This document shows positions 15,760 through 25,529 of a stretch of 61,647 nucleotides of DNA, piece after piece; the first letter of the stretch is position 1; every line of letters begins with the position of its first letter. The translations under genes were made by a program, and so were the position numbers. Location of the stretch: assembly GCA_003252105.1 (NCBI GenBank), contig QKDL01000028.1, positions 1 to 61,647 on the forward strand. The letters run 5' to 3'. This DNA comes from Arcobacter sp. Its GTDB lineage: Bacteria > Campylobacterota > Campylobacteria > Campylobacterales > Arcobacteraceae. The notes below the pieces were generated by a model, which saw nothing but the letters and a program-made list of their open reading frames with translations, ran no database searches and was not told where the DNA came from.

Positions 15760-17576
15760 GCTAACTCCTCACCAGGTAGTTTAAATATAGTTGCACCATC
15801 TTCTGCATCTGAGATATTAGCTCTAATTGTTGTAAAAAGTTCACGCCCTATTCCCATAAAGTTAGAACTTAAATCAATGGTTTCACTCTTTCTTGATAAA
15901 AGATCATCTTTATTAATTAAAAGATTAATTGATTGATTTTTTAGATCAAGACTTATCTTATCACCCGTTTTAATTTTTGATAATATTCCACCCTCTTTTG
16001 CTTCTGGTGTAACATGTATTACTGAAGGAACTTTTCCAGAAGCACCAGACATCCTTCCATCTGTCACAATTGCTACTTTAAACCCCTTGTCTTGTAATAC
16101 CCCCATAGGTGGCATTAATCCATGTAATTCTGGCATACCATTTGATTTTGGTCCTTGATATCTTACAACTGCTATAAAATCTTTTTCAAGTTCTCCATTT
16201 TTAAATGCTTTTTGCAACTCTTCTTGTGAGTTAAAAACAATTGCCGGTGCTTCAATACTCATTTGTTGATCTTTAAGTGCTGAAGTTTTGATAATACCTC
16301 TACCAATATTTCCTGTTAAAAGTTTTAATCCACCCTCATGATTAAAAGGTTTTTTAACTGAGGAAACTATATTTTCATCCCTTGAAATTGTAGCACCATC
16401 TTTAAAAACTAAACTATTATCTATAATTTGCGGCTCAACTATATATTTATCTAATCCATATCCAACAATCGTTTGTACATCATCATGAATTAACTCATAT
16501 TCTAAAAGTTCATTTATAACTACACTCATACCACCAGCATCTCTAAAGTGATTAACATCTGCACTACCATTAGGATACAGTTTACATAAAAGTGGAACAA
16601 CTTTTGAGATTTCATTAAAATCATCCCAAGTGAGTATAATACCAGCAGCTTTTGCCATAGCTATTAAGTGTATAGTATGATTTGAAGAACCACCTGTTGC
16701 CATCAATCCAACTATTGCATTTATAAAACTCTTTTCATCAACAATATCACTAATCGTAATACCATTTTTAACCAATTCAACCAATGTTTTTGCAGCTTCT
16801 TGGGTTAATAAATCTCTTAATGGTGTATTTGCATTTACAAATGAACTATTAGGTAGTTGTAATCCCATCATCTCAAGTAACATTTGATTTGAATTTGCTG
16901 TACCATAAAAAGTACATGTACCACTTGTATGATATGAAGCCGCTTCTGCTTTAAGTAAAGCTTTTTCATCTACCTTACCACTAGCAAAATCTTGTCTTAC
17001 TTGTGCCTTTTGGGCATTTGAAATCCCAGAAGGCATAGGTCCAGCTGGTACAAAAACTGCTGGTAAATGACCAAAACTCAATGCCCCAATTAAAAGTCCA
17101 GGAACTATTTTGTCACAAACTCCAAGATAAAAAGCCCCATCATATACATTGTGAGATAAGCCTATAGCTGTTCCCATAGCTATATTATCACGGCTAAATA
17201 GACTCAATTCCATACCAGTCTGACTTTGAGTAACTCCATCACACATGGCAGGAACTCCTCCTGCAACTTGTGCAGTAACTCCATAATCCATTAAAGCACG
17301 TTTTATTAAAGGGGGATAAACACTATAAGGTTCATGGGCAGATAACATATCGTTATAAGCTGTTATAATTGCCATATTATAACTTTGAGAATTAAGCATT
17401 TTATCTTTTTCATTTTCATTTAAAACAGCTGCTGCATGGGCAAGATTACTACATCCTAAAGAGTTTCTATTTACAACATTTTTTTTAGAGTGTTCAATCT
17501 TTTTTAGATAAATTTCCCTACTAAGCTTTGAGCGTTCAATCACATTATTTGTAACACTTTGTATAATATCATTCAT
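15756..17576 (-). CDS. edd: 6-phosphogluconate dehydratase
   Basis: A 606-residue member of the IlvD/Edd dehydratase family. It converts 6-phosphogluconate to KDPG and uses an iron-sulfur cluster. Cysteines are in MCDGVTQSQTGMELS, GVCDKIVPG and SGTCTFYGTANSNQ, and the C-terminal part has the VTDGRMSGASGKVPSVIHVTPEA motif. The length and SGTCTFYGTANSNQ segment favour Edd over dihydroxy-acid dehydratase. It overlaps pgl and eda by 4 bases on each side. Confidence 0.95.
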   Translation of the reverse strand: MNDIIQSVTNNVIERSKLSREIYLKKIEHSKKNVVNRNSLGCSNLAHAAAVLNENEKDKMLNSQSYNMAIITAYNDMLSAHEPYSVYPPLIKRALMDYGVTAQVAGGVPAMCDGVTQSQTGMELSLFSRDNIAMGTAIGLSHNVYDGAFYLGVCDKIVPGLLIGALSFGHLPAVFVPAGPMPSGISNAQKAQVRQDFASGKVDEKALLKAEAASYHTSGTCTFYGTANSNQMLLEMMGLQLPNSSFVNANTPLRDLLTQEAAKTLVELVKNGITISDIVDEKSFINAIVGLMATGGSSNHTIHLIAMAKAAGIILTWDDFNEISKVVPLLCKLYPNGSADVNHFRDAGGMSVVINELLEYELIHDDVQTIVGYGLDKYIVEPQIIDNSLVFKDGATISRDENIVSSVKKPFNHEGGLKLLTGNIGRGIIKTSALKDQQMSIEAPAIVFNSQEELQKAFKNGELEKDFIAVVRYQGPKSNGMPELHGLMPPMGVLQDKGFKVAIVTDGRMSGASGKVPSVIHVTPEAKEGGILSKIKTGDKISLDLKNQSINLLINKDDLLSRKSETIDLSSNFMGIGRELFTTIRANISDAEDGATIFKLPGEELA

Positions 17577-18262
17577 GAGTAATATACCTCAACTATATTA
17601 TTTGAGTTTAAAACTGCCGAAATTGGTGTTTTAAAACTGTTTGAGCTTGTTAAAGCATCTTGCAAAACTTCGAACTTTTCATTCCCTTCTATATGTAAAT
17701 ATATTTTTTTACTATTAATAATTGCTTTTAGATTTAAACTCATTCTTGTATATGGTGCAGTATCAGGTTCTATTGATATACATAATTTAGAAGAATCTAA
17801 ATCAAATGCTTCTTTTAGTTTCTCATTATTTGGAAAAAGTGAAGCTGTATGAGCATCATTTCCCATACCTAAAACAACAACATCAAAAGGGTATATCTCT
17901 TCATATTTTTTTGAACAAAAATCTTCTAATTCTTCAATATTTTTATTTGGAGTATAAACTCCTATAAATTTACTTTTTGAAGCAAAATTTTGCAACAGAT
18001 GATTTTTTACTAGATTTTCATTACTTTGACAATGGGTAGTTTCAACCAATCTTTCATCTACTAAAGCAACAGTTACAAACTGCCAAGAAAAGTCCCTATT
18101 TGAAAGCTCTTCAAATAGTTTTTTAGGAGTATTTCCACCAGAAACTAATAGACTTGCACTACCTTTTTCTTCTATAGATTTTTCTAACTGTTTTATAATT
18201 TTTGAAGCTAATTCTTGAACTAATAAAGTTGAATTATCAAACTTATGAATAATACTACTCAT
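17573..18262 (-). CDS. pgl: 6-phosphogluconolactonase
   Basis: A 229-residue protein of the DevB/SOL family. It hydrolyses 6-phosphogluconolactone to 6-phosphogluconate in the cytoplasm. Visible are SLLVSGGNTPKKLFEEL, VALVDERLV and the VVLGMGNDAHTASLFP motif. The start at ATG 18262 (MSSIIHKF) gives an 8-base overlap with the zwf stop, typical of this operon. An upstream start at 18280 would add six residues. Confidence 0.93.
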   Translation of the reverse strand: MSSIIHKFDNSTLLVQELASKIIKQLEKSIEEKGSASLLVSGGNTPKKLFEELSNRDFSWQFVTVALVDERLVETTHCQSNENLVKNHLLQNFASKSKFIGVYTPNKNIEELEDFCSKKYEEIYPFDVVVLGMGNDAHTASLFPNNEKLKEAFDLDSSKLCISIEPDTAPYTRMSLNLKAIINSKKIYLHIEGNEKFEVLQDALTSSNSFKTPISAVLNSNNIVEVYYS

Positions 18263-19718
18263 CGTTCCAACTTCTTCCATCTTGTGCTATAAGCTGTACA
18301 CTAGCACTTGGACCATTAGTTCCTGCTGTATATGTTTTCAAAGGAACTATGTTTTCTTCCCAACCATTGATAATCTCGTCACTCCACTTCCATGCAGCTT
18401 CTACCTCATCTAATCTCATAAAAAGTGTTGCATTTGCTTGAATTACATCTAATATCAATCTTTCATAGGCATCTGGTTTTCTTTTTGTTTCCAAAGGTGC
18501 ATTAAGTTCTAAATCAACCTGTTGTAATCTCATAGTATCACTAATACCTGGAACTTTATTCATAAGTTTAAGCTCAATACTCTCATTTGGTTGTAAGGTA
18601 ATAACCAATTTATTTGAACAGATTGTAGCTCCATTGTTAGGAAATATTGAGTGGGGAACTGATTTAAATTGTAAAACAATCTCTGAGTTTCGTCTTTGCA
18701 TTCTTTTTCCAGTTCTTATATAAAAAGGAACTCCATTCCATCTCCAGTTATCAACATCAACTCTAATTGCTGCAAAAGTTTCAGTATTGCTACTACTTAT
18801 ATCATGACCTTCCAAATAAGAAGGCACTGGTTTTCCATCAATTGCCCCTTGAGTATATTGTCCCCTAACTGTTTTAGTTTCAATATCTGATAAACTCATT
18901 TTTCTAAGGCTTCTTAATACTTTTACTTTTTCATCCCTAACACTATTTGCATCAAGAGAACATGGAGGTTCCATTGCTATTAGACAAAGAAGCTGCATAA
19001 GATGGTTTTGAATCATATCTCTTAAAGCCCCATATTCATCATAATATCCCCATCTTCCTTCAACACCTACACTTTCTGCAACTGTAATTTGAACATGGTC
19101 TATATGGTTAGAGTTCCACAAAGGCATAAAAAGTCTGTTTGAAAATCTAAGAGCCATGATATTTTGAACTGTATCTTTTCCTAAATAGTGATCAATTCTA
19201 TATATTTGATCCTCTTGGAAATATTTTAGAACTTTTTCATTTATATCTCTTGATGATTGTAAATCTTTTCCTAAAGGCTTTTCTAAAACAACTCTACTCG
19301 TTGAGGCTATTAATTCCCATTTACTTAAAGCTTGACAAATACTTCCAAAAAAATCAGGTGATGTTGAAAGATAATTAACCCTATCTCTATCATCATATTG
19401 ATTTAATAAATCTTTTAATTTTTCATAACTATCAATGTTAGAAAAATCAACACTTACCATATACAATTGAGCTTTAAATTTTTCAAAGTCTTCATTTGAA
19501 AAACTATCATCTGGTAAAAACTCTATTAGTTTTTGTTTTACTAACTCAATATGCTCTTCTCTACTAATATCTTTTCTTGATACTGTTATTATTCTACTCT
19601 CACTTGAGATATAGTTGTCACTACAAAGATGGTAAAGAGCTGGCATTAGTTTTCTAAATGCCAAATCTCCATGTCCACCAAATAGAACAAAGTCACATAA
19701 ATTGTTCTTTACACTCAT
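18255..19718 (-). CDS. zwf: Glucose-6-phosphate 1-dehydrogenase
   Basis: A 487-residue enzyme that oxidises glucose 6-phosphate to the lactone with NAD(P)+, the entry step of the Entner-Doudoroff branch. Seen are the N-terminal nucleotide fold (DFVLFGGHGDLAFRKLMPALY), the active-site signature RIDHYLGKD, VVLEKPLGKD and YIRTGKRM. The FGGHGDLAFRK form differs slightly from the more common GASGDLAKRK. It starts 15 bases after galU. Confidence 0.96.
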   Translation of the reverse strand: MSVKNNLCDFVLFGGHGDLAFRKLMPALYHLCSDNYISSESRIITVSRKDISREEHIELVKQKLIEFLPDDSFSNEDFEKFKAQLYMVSVDFSNIDSYEKLKDLLNQYDDRDRVNYLSTSPDFFGSICQALSKWELIASTSRVVLEKPLGKDLQSSRDINEKVLKYFQEDQIYRIDHYLGKDTVQNIMALRFSNRLFMPLWNSNHIDHVQITVAESVGVEGRWGYYDEYGALRDMIQNHLMQLLCLIAMEPPCSLDANSVRDEKVKVLRSLRKMSLSDIETKTVRGQYTQGAIDGKPVPSYLEGHDISSSNTETFAAIRVDVDNWRWNGVPFYIRTGKRMQRRNSEIVLQFKSVPHSIFPNNGATICSNKLVITLQPNESIELKLMNKVPGISDTMRLQQVDLELNAPLETKRKPDAYERLILDVIQANATLFMRLDEVEAAWKWSDEIINGWEENIVPLKTYTAGTNGPSASVQLIAQDGRSWNDE

Positions 19719-19733
19719 AAATACTTCTTTTTT

Positions 19734-20567
19734 CTATTTTTTCTTTTTTTCTAATTCATAAAAATAGTTTGTAGCTTCTACAAATCCATCAACTGAACCA
19801 CAATCAAATCTTTTTCCTTTGAATTTATATGCTAATACCATGCCATTTTTTGCTTGTGTGCATAAAGCATCTGTGATTTGTAATTCACCATTTTTACCAG
19901 GTTTCGTATTTCTTATCACTTCAAAAATATCTGGTGTAAGGATATATCTTCCTATTACTGCCAAATTTGATGGTGCTTTATCATTATCTGGTTTTTCAAC
20001 CATATTTGAAATCATAAATACTCCATCTTCTATTTTACTACCTTCAATTACACCATATTTATGAACCTCTTCTTTAGGTACTTCCATAGCTGCAACTATA
20101 CAACATTTATATTTTTCATAAAGTTTTACCATTTGTGTTAAAATTCCATCACCTTTTGCATTTACGCAAAGGTCATCAGCTAAAACTACCGCAAAAGGAT
20201 CGCTTTCACCAACTAAAACTCTTCCTTTATAAATTGCATCACCTAAACCTTTCATCTCATTTTGTCTAGTATATGTAAAAGTACATTTATCAATAATATT
20301 TCTAATATCTGCAAGCATTTTTTCTTTTGATGAACCTTGAATTTGATGCTCTAATTCATAAGAGATATCAAAGTGATCTGTAATTGCTCTTTTACCACGT
20401 CCTGTAATTGTAGCCATTACCTCGCATCCTGCTTCCATTGCCTCTTCTACCCCATATTGAATAAGAGGTTTAGTTAAAATTGGTAACATCTCTTTTGGCA
20501 TTGCTTTTGTTGCAGGTAAAAATCTTGTTCCATATCCTGCTGCTGGGAATAAACATTTTTTTATCAT
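19734..20567 (-). CDS. galU: UTP-glucose-1-phosphate uridylyltransferase
   Basis: A 277-residue nucleotidyltransferase that makes UDP-glucose from UTP and glucose 1-phosphate. Motifs: KCLFPAAGYGTRFLPATKAMPKEML (nucleotide binding), VVLADDL, VEKP and KGKRFDCGSVDGFVEATN. In this operon it has a double role: it supplies UDP-glucose as a possible donor for the glucosylglycerate pathway, and it can re-use the glucose 1-phosphate released by the neighbouring phosphorylase. It starts 24 bases after the phosphorylase stop. Confidence 0.94.
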   Translation of the reverse strand: MIKKCLFPAAGYGTRFLPATKAMPKEMLPILTKPLIQYGVEEAMEAGCEVMATITGRGKRAITDHFDISYELEHQIQGSSKEKMLADIRNIIDKCTFTYTRQNEMKGLGDAIYKGRVLVGESDPFAVVLADDLCVNAKGDGILTQMVKLYEKYKCCIVAAMEVPKEEVHKYGVIEGSKIEDGVFMISNMVEKPDNDKAPSNLAVIGRYILTPDIFEVIRNTKPGKNGELQITDALCTQAKNGMVLAYKFKGKRFDCGSVDGFVEATNYFYELEKKKK

Positions 20568-20591
20568 TCTTTCTCCTTATGTAATTTATTT

Positions 20592-22337
20592 TTATACTTT
20601 TCCTTTAAGCCACATAATTTGATAAGGCTCTAAAACAATCTGTCTTGATTGTTTCTCTTTTGAATTATCATAAGAGAAGTTTGTACAGCTTGAAGTAAGT
20701 ATATCACAAAGTGGTAACAAAATGTCATCAGGTAATGTACACTCTACCTCTTCATTTGAAAAGTTGTGTATTGCTATAATTCTTTCACTATCTCCACAAC
20801 ACTTCTGATCAACTGCAAAAACTCTTTCATCCAAATCTAAAAATTCAAAAGTTCCAAAAGGATTAAAAGCATCTTCATTTATCCTAATTGAAATCAATCT
20901 TTTATAACTGTCAAACATCATTTTTGCAAGACTACCTTGCATTGAAAGTTCGTTTTCTAGCCAATCTGCATTAAATTTTTCTCTATTTATTGTTCTATTT
21001 ATACCTGTGTGTTTTACACCATCATGATAATTTCTTGAACCAACTAAAGAGTGAAAATATATTCCAGGAACTCCAGGCATTGCTAATACTGTTGCTTGTG
21101 TTAACAACATCCTTTTCATTCTAATTCTATCATCTTCATCGGGACCTGTTAGAGCATCCATATAACTACAATTTAACTCATATGGTGTTTGAGTTCCATC
21201 TGACTCTGCCCTATAAGATACCAATCCTCCATTCTCTTTTACTTTTTCAACAATATAATCAATCTCTTCATCACTTAAAATCCCTTTTACAGGTCTTAAA
21301 CCTATTCCATCATGACTAGCTGTAAAATTAAAAAAACAAACCTTATCACTAGGAAGAGTCAAGGTTTTAGCCCACGAAGTTAGAACCTTTGTATTTTGAT
21401 GAAGTACAGAATGTACTAAAAGTGGAGGTAAGGCGAAATTATATACCATTTGAGCTTCATCATCACCACTACCAAAATATGACACATTTTCATGATGTGG
21501 AACATTAGTTTCAGTGATTATTATAACCTCAGGAGCAACCTCATGAAGAACCTCTCTTATTAGTTGGATTAATTCATGTGTTTGAGGAAGATGCACACAT
21601 TGGGTACCAATCTCTTTCCAAACAAAAGCAATAGCATCAAGTCTAATCAAAGTTGCACCTTTTTCTATATAATAAAAAAGTGCATCAAGAACATTTCTTA
21701 AAACTCTATGATTTTTATAATTTAAGTCAACCTGATCTTTACTAAATGTTGTCCAAACATTTCTTATCTTTCCACTATTGTCAACAAACTCACTTAAAAG
21801 TGGCGAAGCTCTTGGCCTTACCACTTCACTTAAATCAACAGTAGGATCTACTTCTATAAAAAAATCTTGGAAATATCTATCTGAAGCTAAAAAAGCTTTA
21901 AACCAATCAGAAAATTGTGAGATATGGTTTATAACTCCATCAACCATAAGTCTATAATCTGCTCCAATAGATTCAATCTCTCTCCATGATCCCATATGAG
22001 GGTCAACTGCACTATAATTTACAACAGAAAATCCACTATCTGATGAGCTTGGATAAAAAGGTAAAATATGAACTGAGTTTATAACCCCTTTTAAATGACT
22101 ATCTAAAAACTCTTTTAAAGTTTGAAGTGAAGCTTCATGATCTCTATTTACTTGATCTCCATAGGTGATTAAAATCACATCTTTATGGCTTAAGTGATAC
22201 TCTTTTGAAGTGATTCTAGAACGATATTTAAAAATCAAATCTATAATACTATGAACAGCTTTTTCAGCTATTTCGGGTGGATATAGTTTATGAATACGTT
22301 TATTTATTGTATGTTCAGAATCTGAAATATGTTTCAT
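20592..22337 (-). CDS. GH13_18 sugar phosphorylase, probably glucosylglycerate phosphorylase
   Basis: A 581-residue alpha-amylase-superfamily enzyme of the sucrose phosphorylase subfamily. Catalytic positions: nucleophile Asp in RLDAIAF (residue 234), acid/base Glu in ITETNVPH (residue 276), plus LPFYPSSSDSGFSV and VDGVINHIS. Subfamily members phosphorolyse sucrose, sucrose 6'-phosphate, glucosylglycerol or glucosylglycerate. The E. coli YcjM type acts on glucosylglycerate. Here the neighbours make glucosylglycerate and phosphorylate glycerate, so glucosylglycerate is by far the best substrate: products would be glucose 1-phosphate and glycerate. It overlaps the glycosyltransferase gene by 4 bases. 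Confidence 0.82.
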   Translation of the reverse strand: MKHISDSEHTINKRIHKLYPPEIAEKAVHSIIDLIFKYRSRITSKEYHLSHKDVILITYGDQVNRDHEASLQTLKEFLDSHLKGVINSVHILPFYPSSSDSGFSVVNYSAVDPHMGSWREIESIGADYRLMVDGVINHISQFSDWFKAFLASDRYFQDFFIEVDPTVDLSEVVRPRASPLLSEFVDNSGKIRNVWTTFSKDQVDLNYKNHRVLRNVLDALFYYIEKGATLIRLDAIAFVWKEIGTQCVHLPQTHELIQLIREVLHEVAPEVIIITETNVPHHENVSYFGSGDDEAQMVYNFALPPLLVHSVLHQNTKVLTSWAKTLTLPSDKVCFFNFTASHDGIGLRPVKGILSDEEIDYIVEKVKENGGLVSYRAESDGTQTPYELNCSYMDALTGPDEDDRIRMKRMLLTQATVLAMPGVPGIYFHSLVGSRNYHDGVKHTGINRTINREKFNADWLENELSMQGSLAKMMFDSYKRLISIRINEDAFNPFGTFEFLDLDERVFAVDQKCCGDSERIIAIHNFSNEEVECTLPDDILLPLCDILTSSCTNFSYDNSKEKQSRQIVLEPYQIMWLKGKV

Positions 22338-23545
22338 TCATTATCCTTTTTTACATATTGTGCAAACTTTTCTGAAAACTCTGGCATAACTGAACGAACA
22401 GTAATCCAAGGTGATAATGATGGAATCCCCATAGGATCTTTATAAAACTCATTTGCAGCTTCTTCAATTGCAACTTGGAAAGCTTCAACTGCTTTAATCT
22501 CTTTTTCCCTATTGTATTCTAAATCATTTAGTTTACTTAGAGCATTGTATTTAGATATCTCAAATCTTGATTCTTGAAAATATGTTGCAAGCAAAGTTTT
22601 AAATGAAGCTTTTGAAAATACTACTCCCTCTTGAGCTAATACTCTAAAAAGTGTTTTGGCAATATCATTTGCCATTTTATATATACCGCCACCTGTATCT
22701 TGACTTCCTAACTCTTGGTGTTTATGTTCATAACTTTCCATAATTTCAGTTTGACAAATTCTTCTATTTGAAGTATTTTTATAAACCTCACTTAGTGTTG
22801 AAACCTCTAATCCCCATGTAGGAGAGATTCCAATTCCTCTACCCAAAGTTCTAATAAAAGAAAACTCCCCTGATAAGGCATATCTAAAACTCTCCATATA
22901 ATCCAAATACCTATTACTTCCATAAACTTTTGTAAGTGAATTGATTAAAGGTGTATAAAGTAATCTTGTAGCTCTTCCATGTAGTTTATCTGTAACTCTT
23001 GAATAAAACCCTTTATTAAACTCAAAATCAAGAGCAGTATGAACGATAGGATAAAACAACCTAGCTGGTATCTCCCTACTATAATTTACAATATCACAGT
23101 CATGAAGAGCAAAGGCATAGGCATTTGCATCAGTTAGTCCATACCCAATCATTGTCCAAACATTTCTTCCTTTTCCTGGAGTATCAAGTCCCGGAAAACC
23201 TTCTGCTGTTAATTCATTGTAAAGTTCTTTTATTCTTGGTCCATCATTCCATAAAATATCAACTTTACAAGGAAGTACAGACATTAACTTTTTAACCTCT
23301 TCAAACTGCTCTTTTGTAGCTCTATCTAGTCCTAAAATTATTTTATATAAATAATGAACATCCTTTAATTCTTCTATTATCTTGTGCATAGCAGGTGTTT
23401 CAAACTCAGAATACAAAGCAGGAAGTAAAAGAACCATTTTCCTTCTTTTCCCATACTTTTCTAAGTCTTTTTCCATATCTTTTAAATCCCTATTACCAAG
23501 ATTTTGGAGTGTTGTTATTACCCCATTTTGAAAAAAATCAGCCAT
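22334..23545 (-). CDS. gpgS: GT81 glycosyltransferase, probably glucosyl-3-phosphoglycerate synthase
   Basis: A 403-residue GT-A-fold enzyme. The early MVLLLPALYSEF strand, GLDRATKEQFEEV, GKGRNVWTMIGYGL and the metal-binding DCD in ALHDCDIVNY (residues 149-151) place it in the GpgS/MpgS-like GT81 group. It would transfer glucose from UDP- or GDP-glucose to 3-phosphoglycerate. It is encoded between a glycerate kinase (8-base overlap) and a glucosylglycerate phosphorylase (4-base overlap), upstream of galU. The gene symbol rests on family and context. Mannose or phosphate-free glycerate as substrates cannot be excluded. Confidence 0.8.
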   Translation of the reverse strand: MADFFQNGVITTLQNLGNRDLKDMEKDLEKYGKRRKMVLLLPALYSEFETPAMHKIIEELKDVHYLYKIILGLDRATKEQFEEVKKLMSVLPCKVDILWNDGPRIKELYNELTAEGFPGLDTPGKGRNVWTMIGYGLTDANAYAFALHDCDIVNYSREIPARLFYPIVHTALDFEFNKGFYSRVTDKLHGRATRLLYTPLINSLTKVYGSNRYLDYMESFRYALSGEFSFIRTLGRGIGISPTWGLEVSTLSEVYKNTSNRRICQTEIMESYEHKHQELGSQDTGGGIYKMANDIAKTLFRVLAQEGVVFSKASFKTLLATYFQESRFEISKYNALSKLNDLEYNREKEIKAVEAFQVAIEEAANEFYKDPMGIPSLSPWITVRSVMPEFSEKFAQYVKKDNE

Positions 23546-24701
23546 TATTCTTATCCTTTAAAACTATTATAAAATCCATCACATTTGTGCCTGTTATTCC
23601 TATCGTAAAATCGTATCCCAGTTTCTTAAAAAAACTATTACTATCACTATTTTTTAAATATTTTCTTGGGTTTAGTTTACTATCTTTTATTTTTTCATAT
23701 ATATCATAATCAATAAAAGCTCCTGTAGAATCAGAGTTTCCATCTATACCATCACTTCCTGCACAAAGTATTGATATATTTTTATTTGGTCTATTCTCAA
23801 TCAAAAGCCTTAAAGCTAACTCTTGATTTCTTCCACCAATTCCATCTGCCTTTACTTTTGTAGTTGTTTCACCTGCAAATAATAAACAAAAACTATCATA
23901 TTTTTCATCATACTGTTTAATCTTTTTTGTTATATATAAAGAGGCTTTTTTTGAAGTTTTATCTAAAGATGTTGTTATAATTTTTACTTTTTCTACATCT
24001 TTTTTTATAAATTTTTTTACCTCTTTTAAAGCTATTTTATTGTTTCCTATTATGTGATGTTCAAACTTTCCATTTAACATGGGAGCAGAACCAATAGTAT
24101 TTAAGTCATCCCCTATAACATCACTTAAAACTAATACTTCTCCATCACATTTAAAGTAGTTAGCTAACTTTCCACCTTTTATTTGAGAGATTGATTTTCT
24201 TATACTATTTAAAGCTTTTATATCTATTCCACTTGTTAGTAAAGCTCTTGAAATCTTACTAAAATCATTTAAACTAATCCCTTCTATTGGTTTTTCAACC
24301 ATAGCTGAAGCTCCACCTGAAAGTAAAAAAATAAATAGACCATCATCTTTTTGTTTTTTTATATCTTCCAAAAGAAGGTTTGCAGCCTCTTCACTTTTTT
24401 TTGAAACTATAGGATGGGTTGATGTGAAGTGTTTTAAATATTTTAAATCCCCTTTTGAAGTGGAGATTATCAAACCATCTGATATTTTATCCCCTAAGAT
24501 AGCTTCACACTCTTTTGCCATCGCAAAAGCAGCTTTACCTATACCATAAATATATAGTTTTGAAAAATTATTTAGATTGTATTTTTTATCAACAATCCTA
24601 ACTACATCCTTTTTTAATGATATATTATCTTTTATTATTGAACCGGCTTTAACCTTGTTTAGTGCATGGAAGTATATCTCTTCAAGTTTTTTTCTAGACA
24701 T
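23538..24701 (-). CDS. Glycerate 2-kinase (GckA/MOFRL family)
   Basis: A 387-residue enzyme with an N-terminal DUF4147 domain (YGIGKAAFAMAKE, STHPIV, LLSGGASAM) and a C-terminal MOFRL domain (CLLFAGETTTKVKADGIGGRNQELALR, then AGSDGIDGNSDSTGA). The family phosphorylates D-glycerate to 2-phosphoglycerate with ATP. It overlaps the phosphatase gene upstream and the glycosyltransferase gene downstream by 8 bases each. Its natural substrate here is the glycerate released from glucosylglycerate, which closes a cycle back to glycolytic intermediates. Confidence 0.88.
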   Translation of the reverse strand: MSRKKLEEIYFHALNKVKAGSIIKDNISLKKDVVRIVDKKYNLNNFSKLYIYGIGKAAFAMAKECEAILGDKISDGLIISTSKGDLKYLKHFTSTHPIVSKKSEEAANLLLEDIKKQKDDGLFIFLLSGGASAMVEKPIEGISLNDFSKISRALLTSGIDIKALNSIRKSISQIKGGKLANYFKCDGEVLVLSDVIGDDLNTIGSAPMLNGKFEHHIIGNNKIALKEVKKFIKKDVEKVKIITTSLDKTSKKASLYITKKIKQYDEKYDSFCLLFAGETTTKVKADGIGGRNQELALRLLIENRPNKNISILCAGSDGIDGNSDSTGAFIDYDIYEKIKDSKLNPRKYLKNSDSNSFFKKLGYDFTIGITGTNVMDFIIVLKDKNNG

Positions 24702-25488
24702 TTTTTAGTACCATCTCATTCCAACCTTTTGAACCTTTGAAAGTTGATTTTTGAACTGTTTTTATTCCTGTTTTTATATACTCATCTTTATGATTTTTTA
24801 TTATTATAGGAACCTCTACGTTTTTTAACATCTGAATGTCATTTGGCCCATCACCTAAACCTAATGATATAATATTATCATTATATAATTGATTAAATAA
24901 TTTTTTTGCTTTTTTGACTGCAAGGCCTTTATCTTGAAACTCTCCTATTAGATGGTAAAACCGTCCACCTTCAGTAATCTTTATATTATAAGTTAAGGCT
25001 AATGCTTTTAAATTTTTCAATTTTGATTTATCTTTTAAAATAAAAGGTTCTGTAAAATCTCTGCTTTTACTTAAATTTGCTTTGTTTGGTTCTAGTGAGG
25101 TATAAGAGATTATCTGTTCTTCACTCATATCACTAAAACCAAACATCCCAAACTCTTCTTTATATTTATTGTAAAAGTTCAAAATCTGTTGATATGATAA
25201 TCCCAGTTGATATACAAAATAGTTACCTTTTTCATCAAGAAAAGATAAATCAAAATTTTTATACCCTTTTGGGAAAAAAATTGCAGCACCATTTTCTACT
25301 ATAAAAGGCTCATTTATTCCTACTTCTTTTTGAAGTAACTCAACCTCAGCCTTAGTTTTGCTTGTAGTAAATATCAGAGGTATACCCTCTTGTGAGATTA
25401 AAGTCAAAGCATCTAAAGAATCACTAAAAGAATAATCATCATGATTTAAAAAAGTTCCATCTAAATCTGTAAATATTATCTTTTTCAT
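24694..25488 (-). CDS. HAD-family glucosyl-/mannosyl-3-phosphoglycerate phosphatase
   Basis: A 264-residue HAD-IIB hydrolase: motif I DLDGTFL, motif II TTSKT, then PFIVENGAAIFFP and motif IV LGDGPNDIQML. The TSKTKAEVELLQKE and FIVENG segments are characteristic of the mannosyl-3-phosphoglycerate phosphatase (MPGP/YedP) family, which also includes glucosyl-3-phosphoglycerate phosphatases. The start is put at ATG 25488 (MKKIIFTDLDGT), where HAD motif I begins. A longer frame to 25626 exists but would cross the probable promoter and operator. ATG 25503 is another option. It is the first gene of the ten-gene operon. Confidence 0.85.
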   Translation of the reverse strand: MKKIIFTDLDGTFLNHDDYSFSDSLDALTLISQEGIPLIFTTSKTKAEVELLQKEVGINEPFIVENGAAIFFPKGYKNFDLSFLDEKGNYFVYQLGLSYQQILNFYNKYKEEFGMFGFSDMSEEQIISYTSLEPNKANLSKSRDFTEPFILKDKSKLKNLKALALTYNIKITEGGRFYHLIGEFQDKGLAVKKAKKLFNQLYNDNIISLGLGDGPNDIQMLKNVEVPIIIKNHKDEYIKTGIKTVQKSTFKGSKGWNEMVLKNV

Positions 25489-25501
25489 ATTAAATGATAA
25501 C

Positions 25502-25507
25502 ATTATA
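25502..25507 (-). promoter_or_regulatory. Probable -10 box of the osmolyte/Entner-Doudoroff operon
   Basis: TATAAT on the minus strand, 13 bases upstream of the chosen ATG at 25488. No convincing -35 hexamer is seen, which is common for this phylum. With this -10 the leader would be very short. Confidence 0.5.
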
Positions 25508-25529
25508 AGAACTTTGAAACCAGTTAAAG

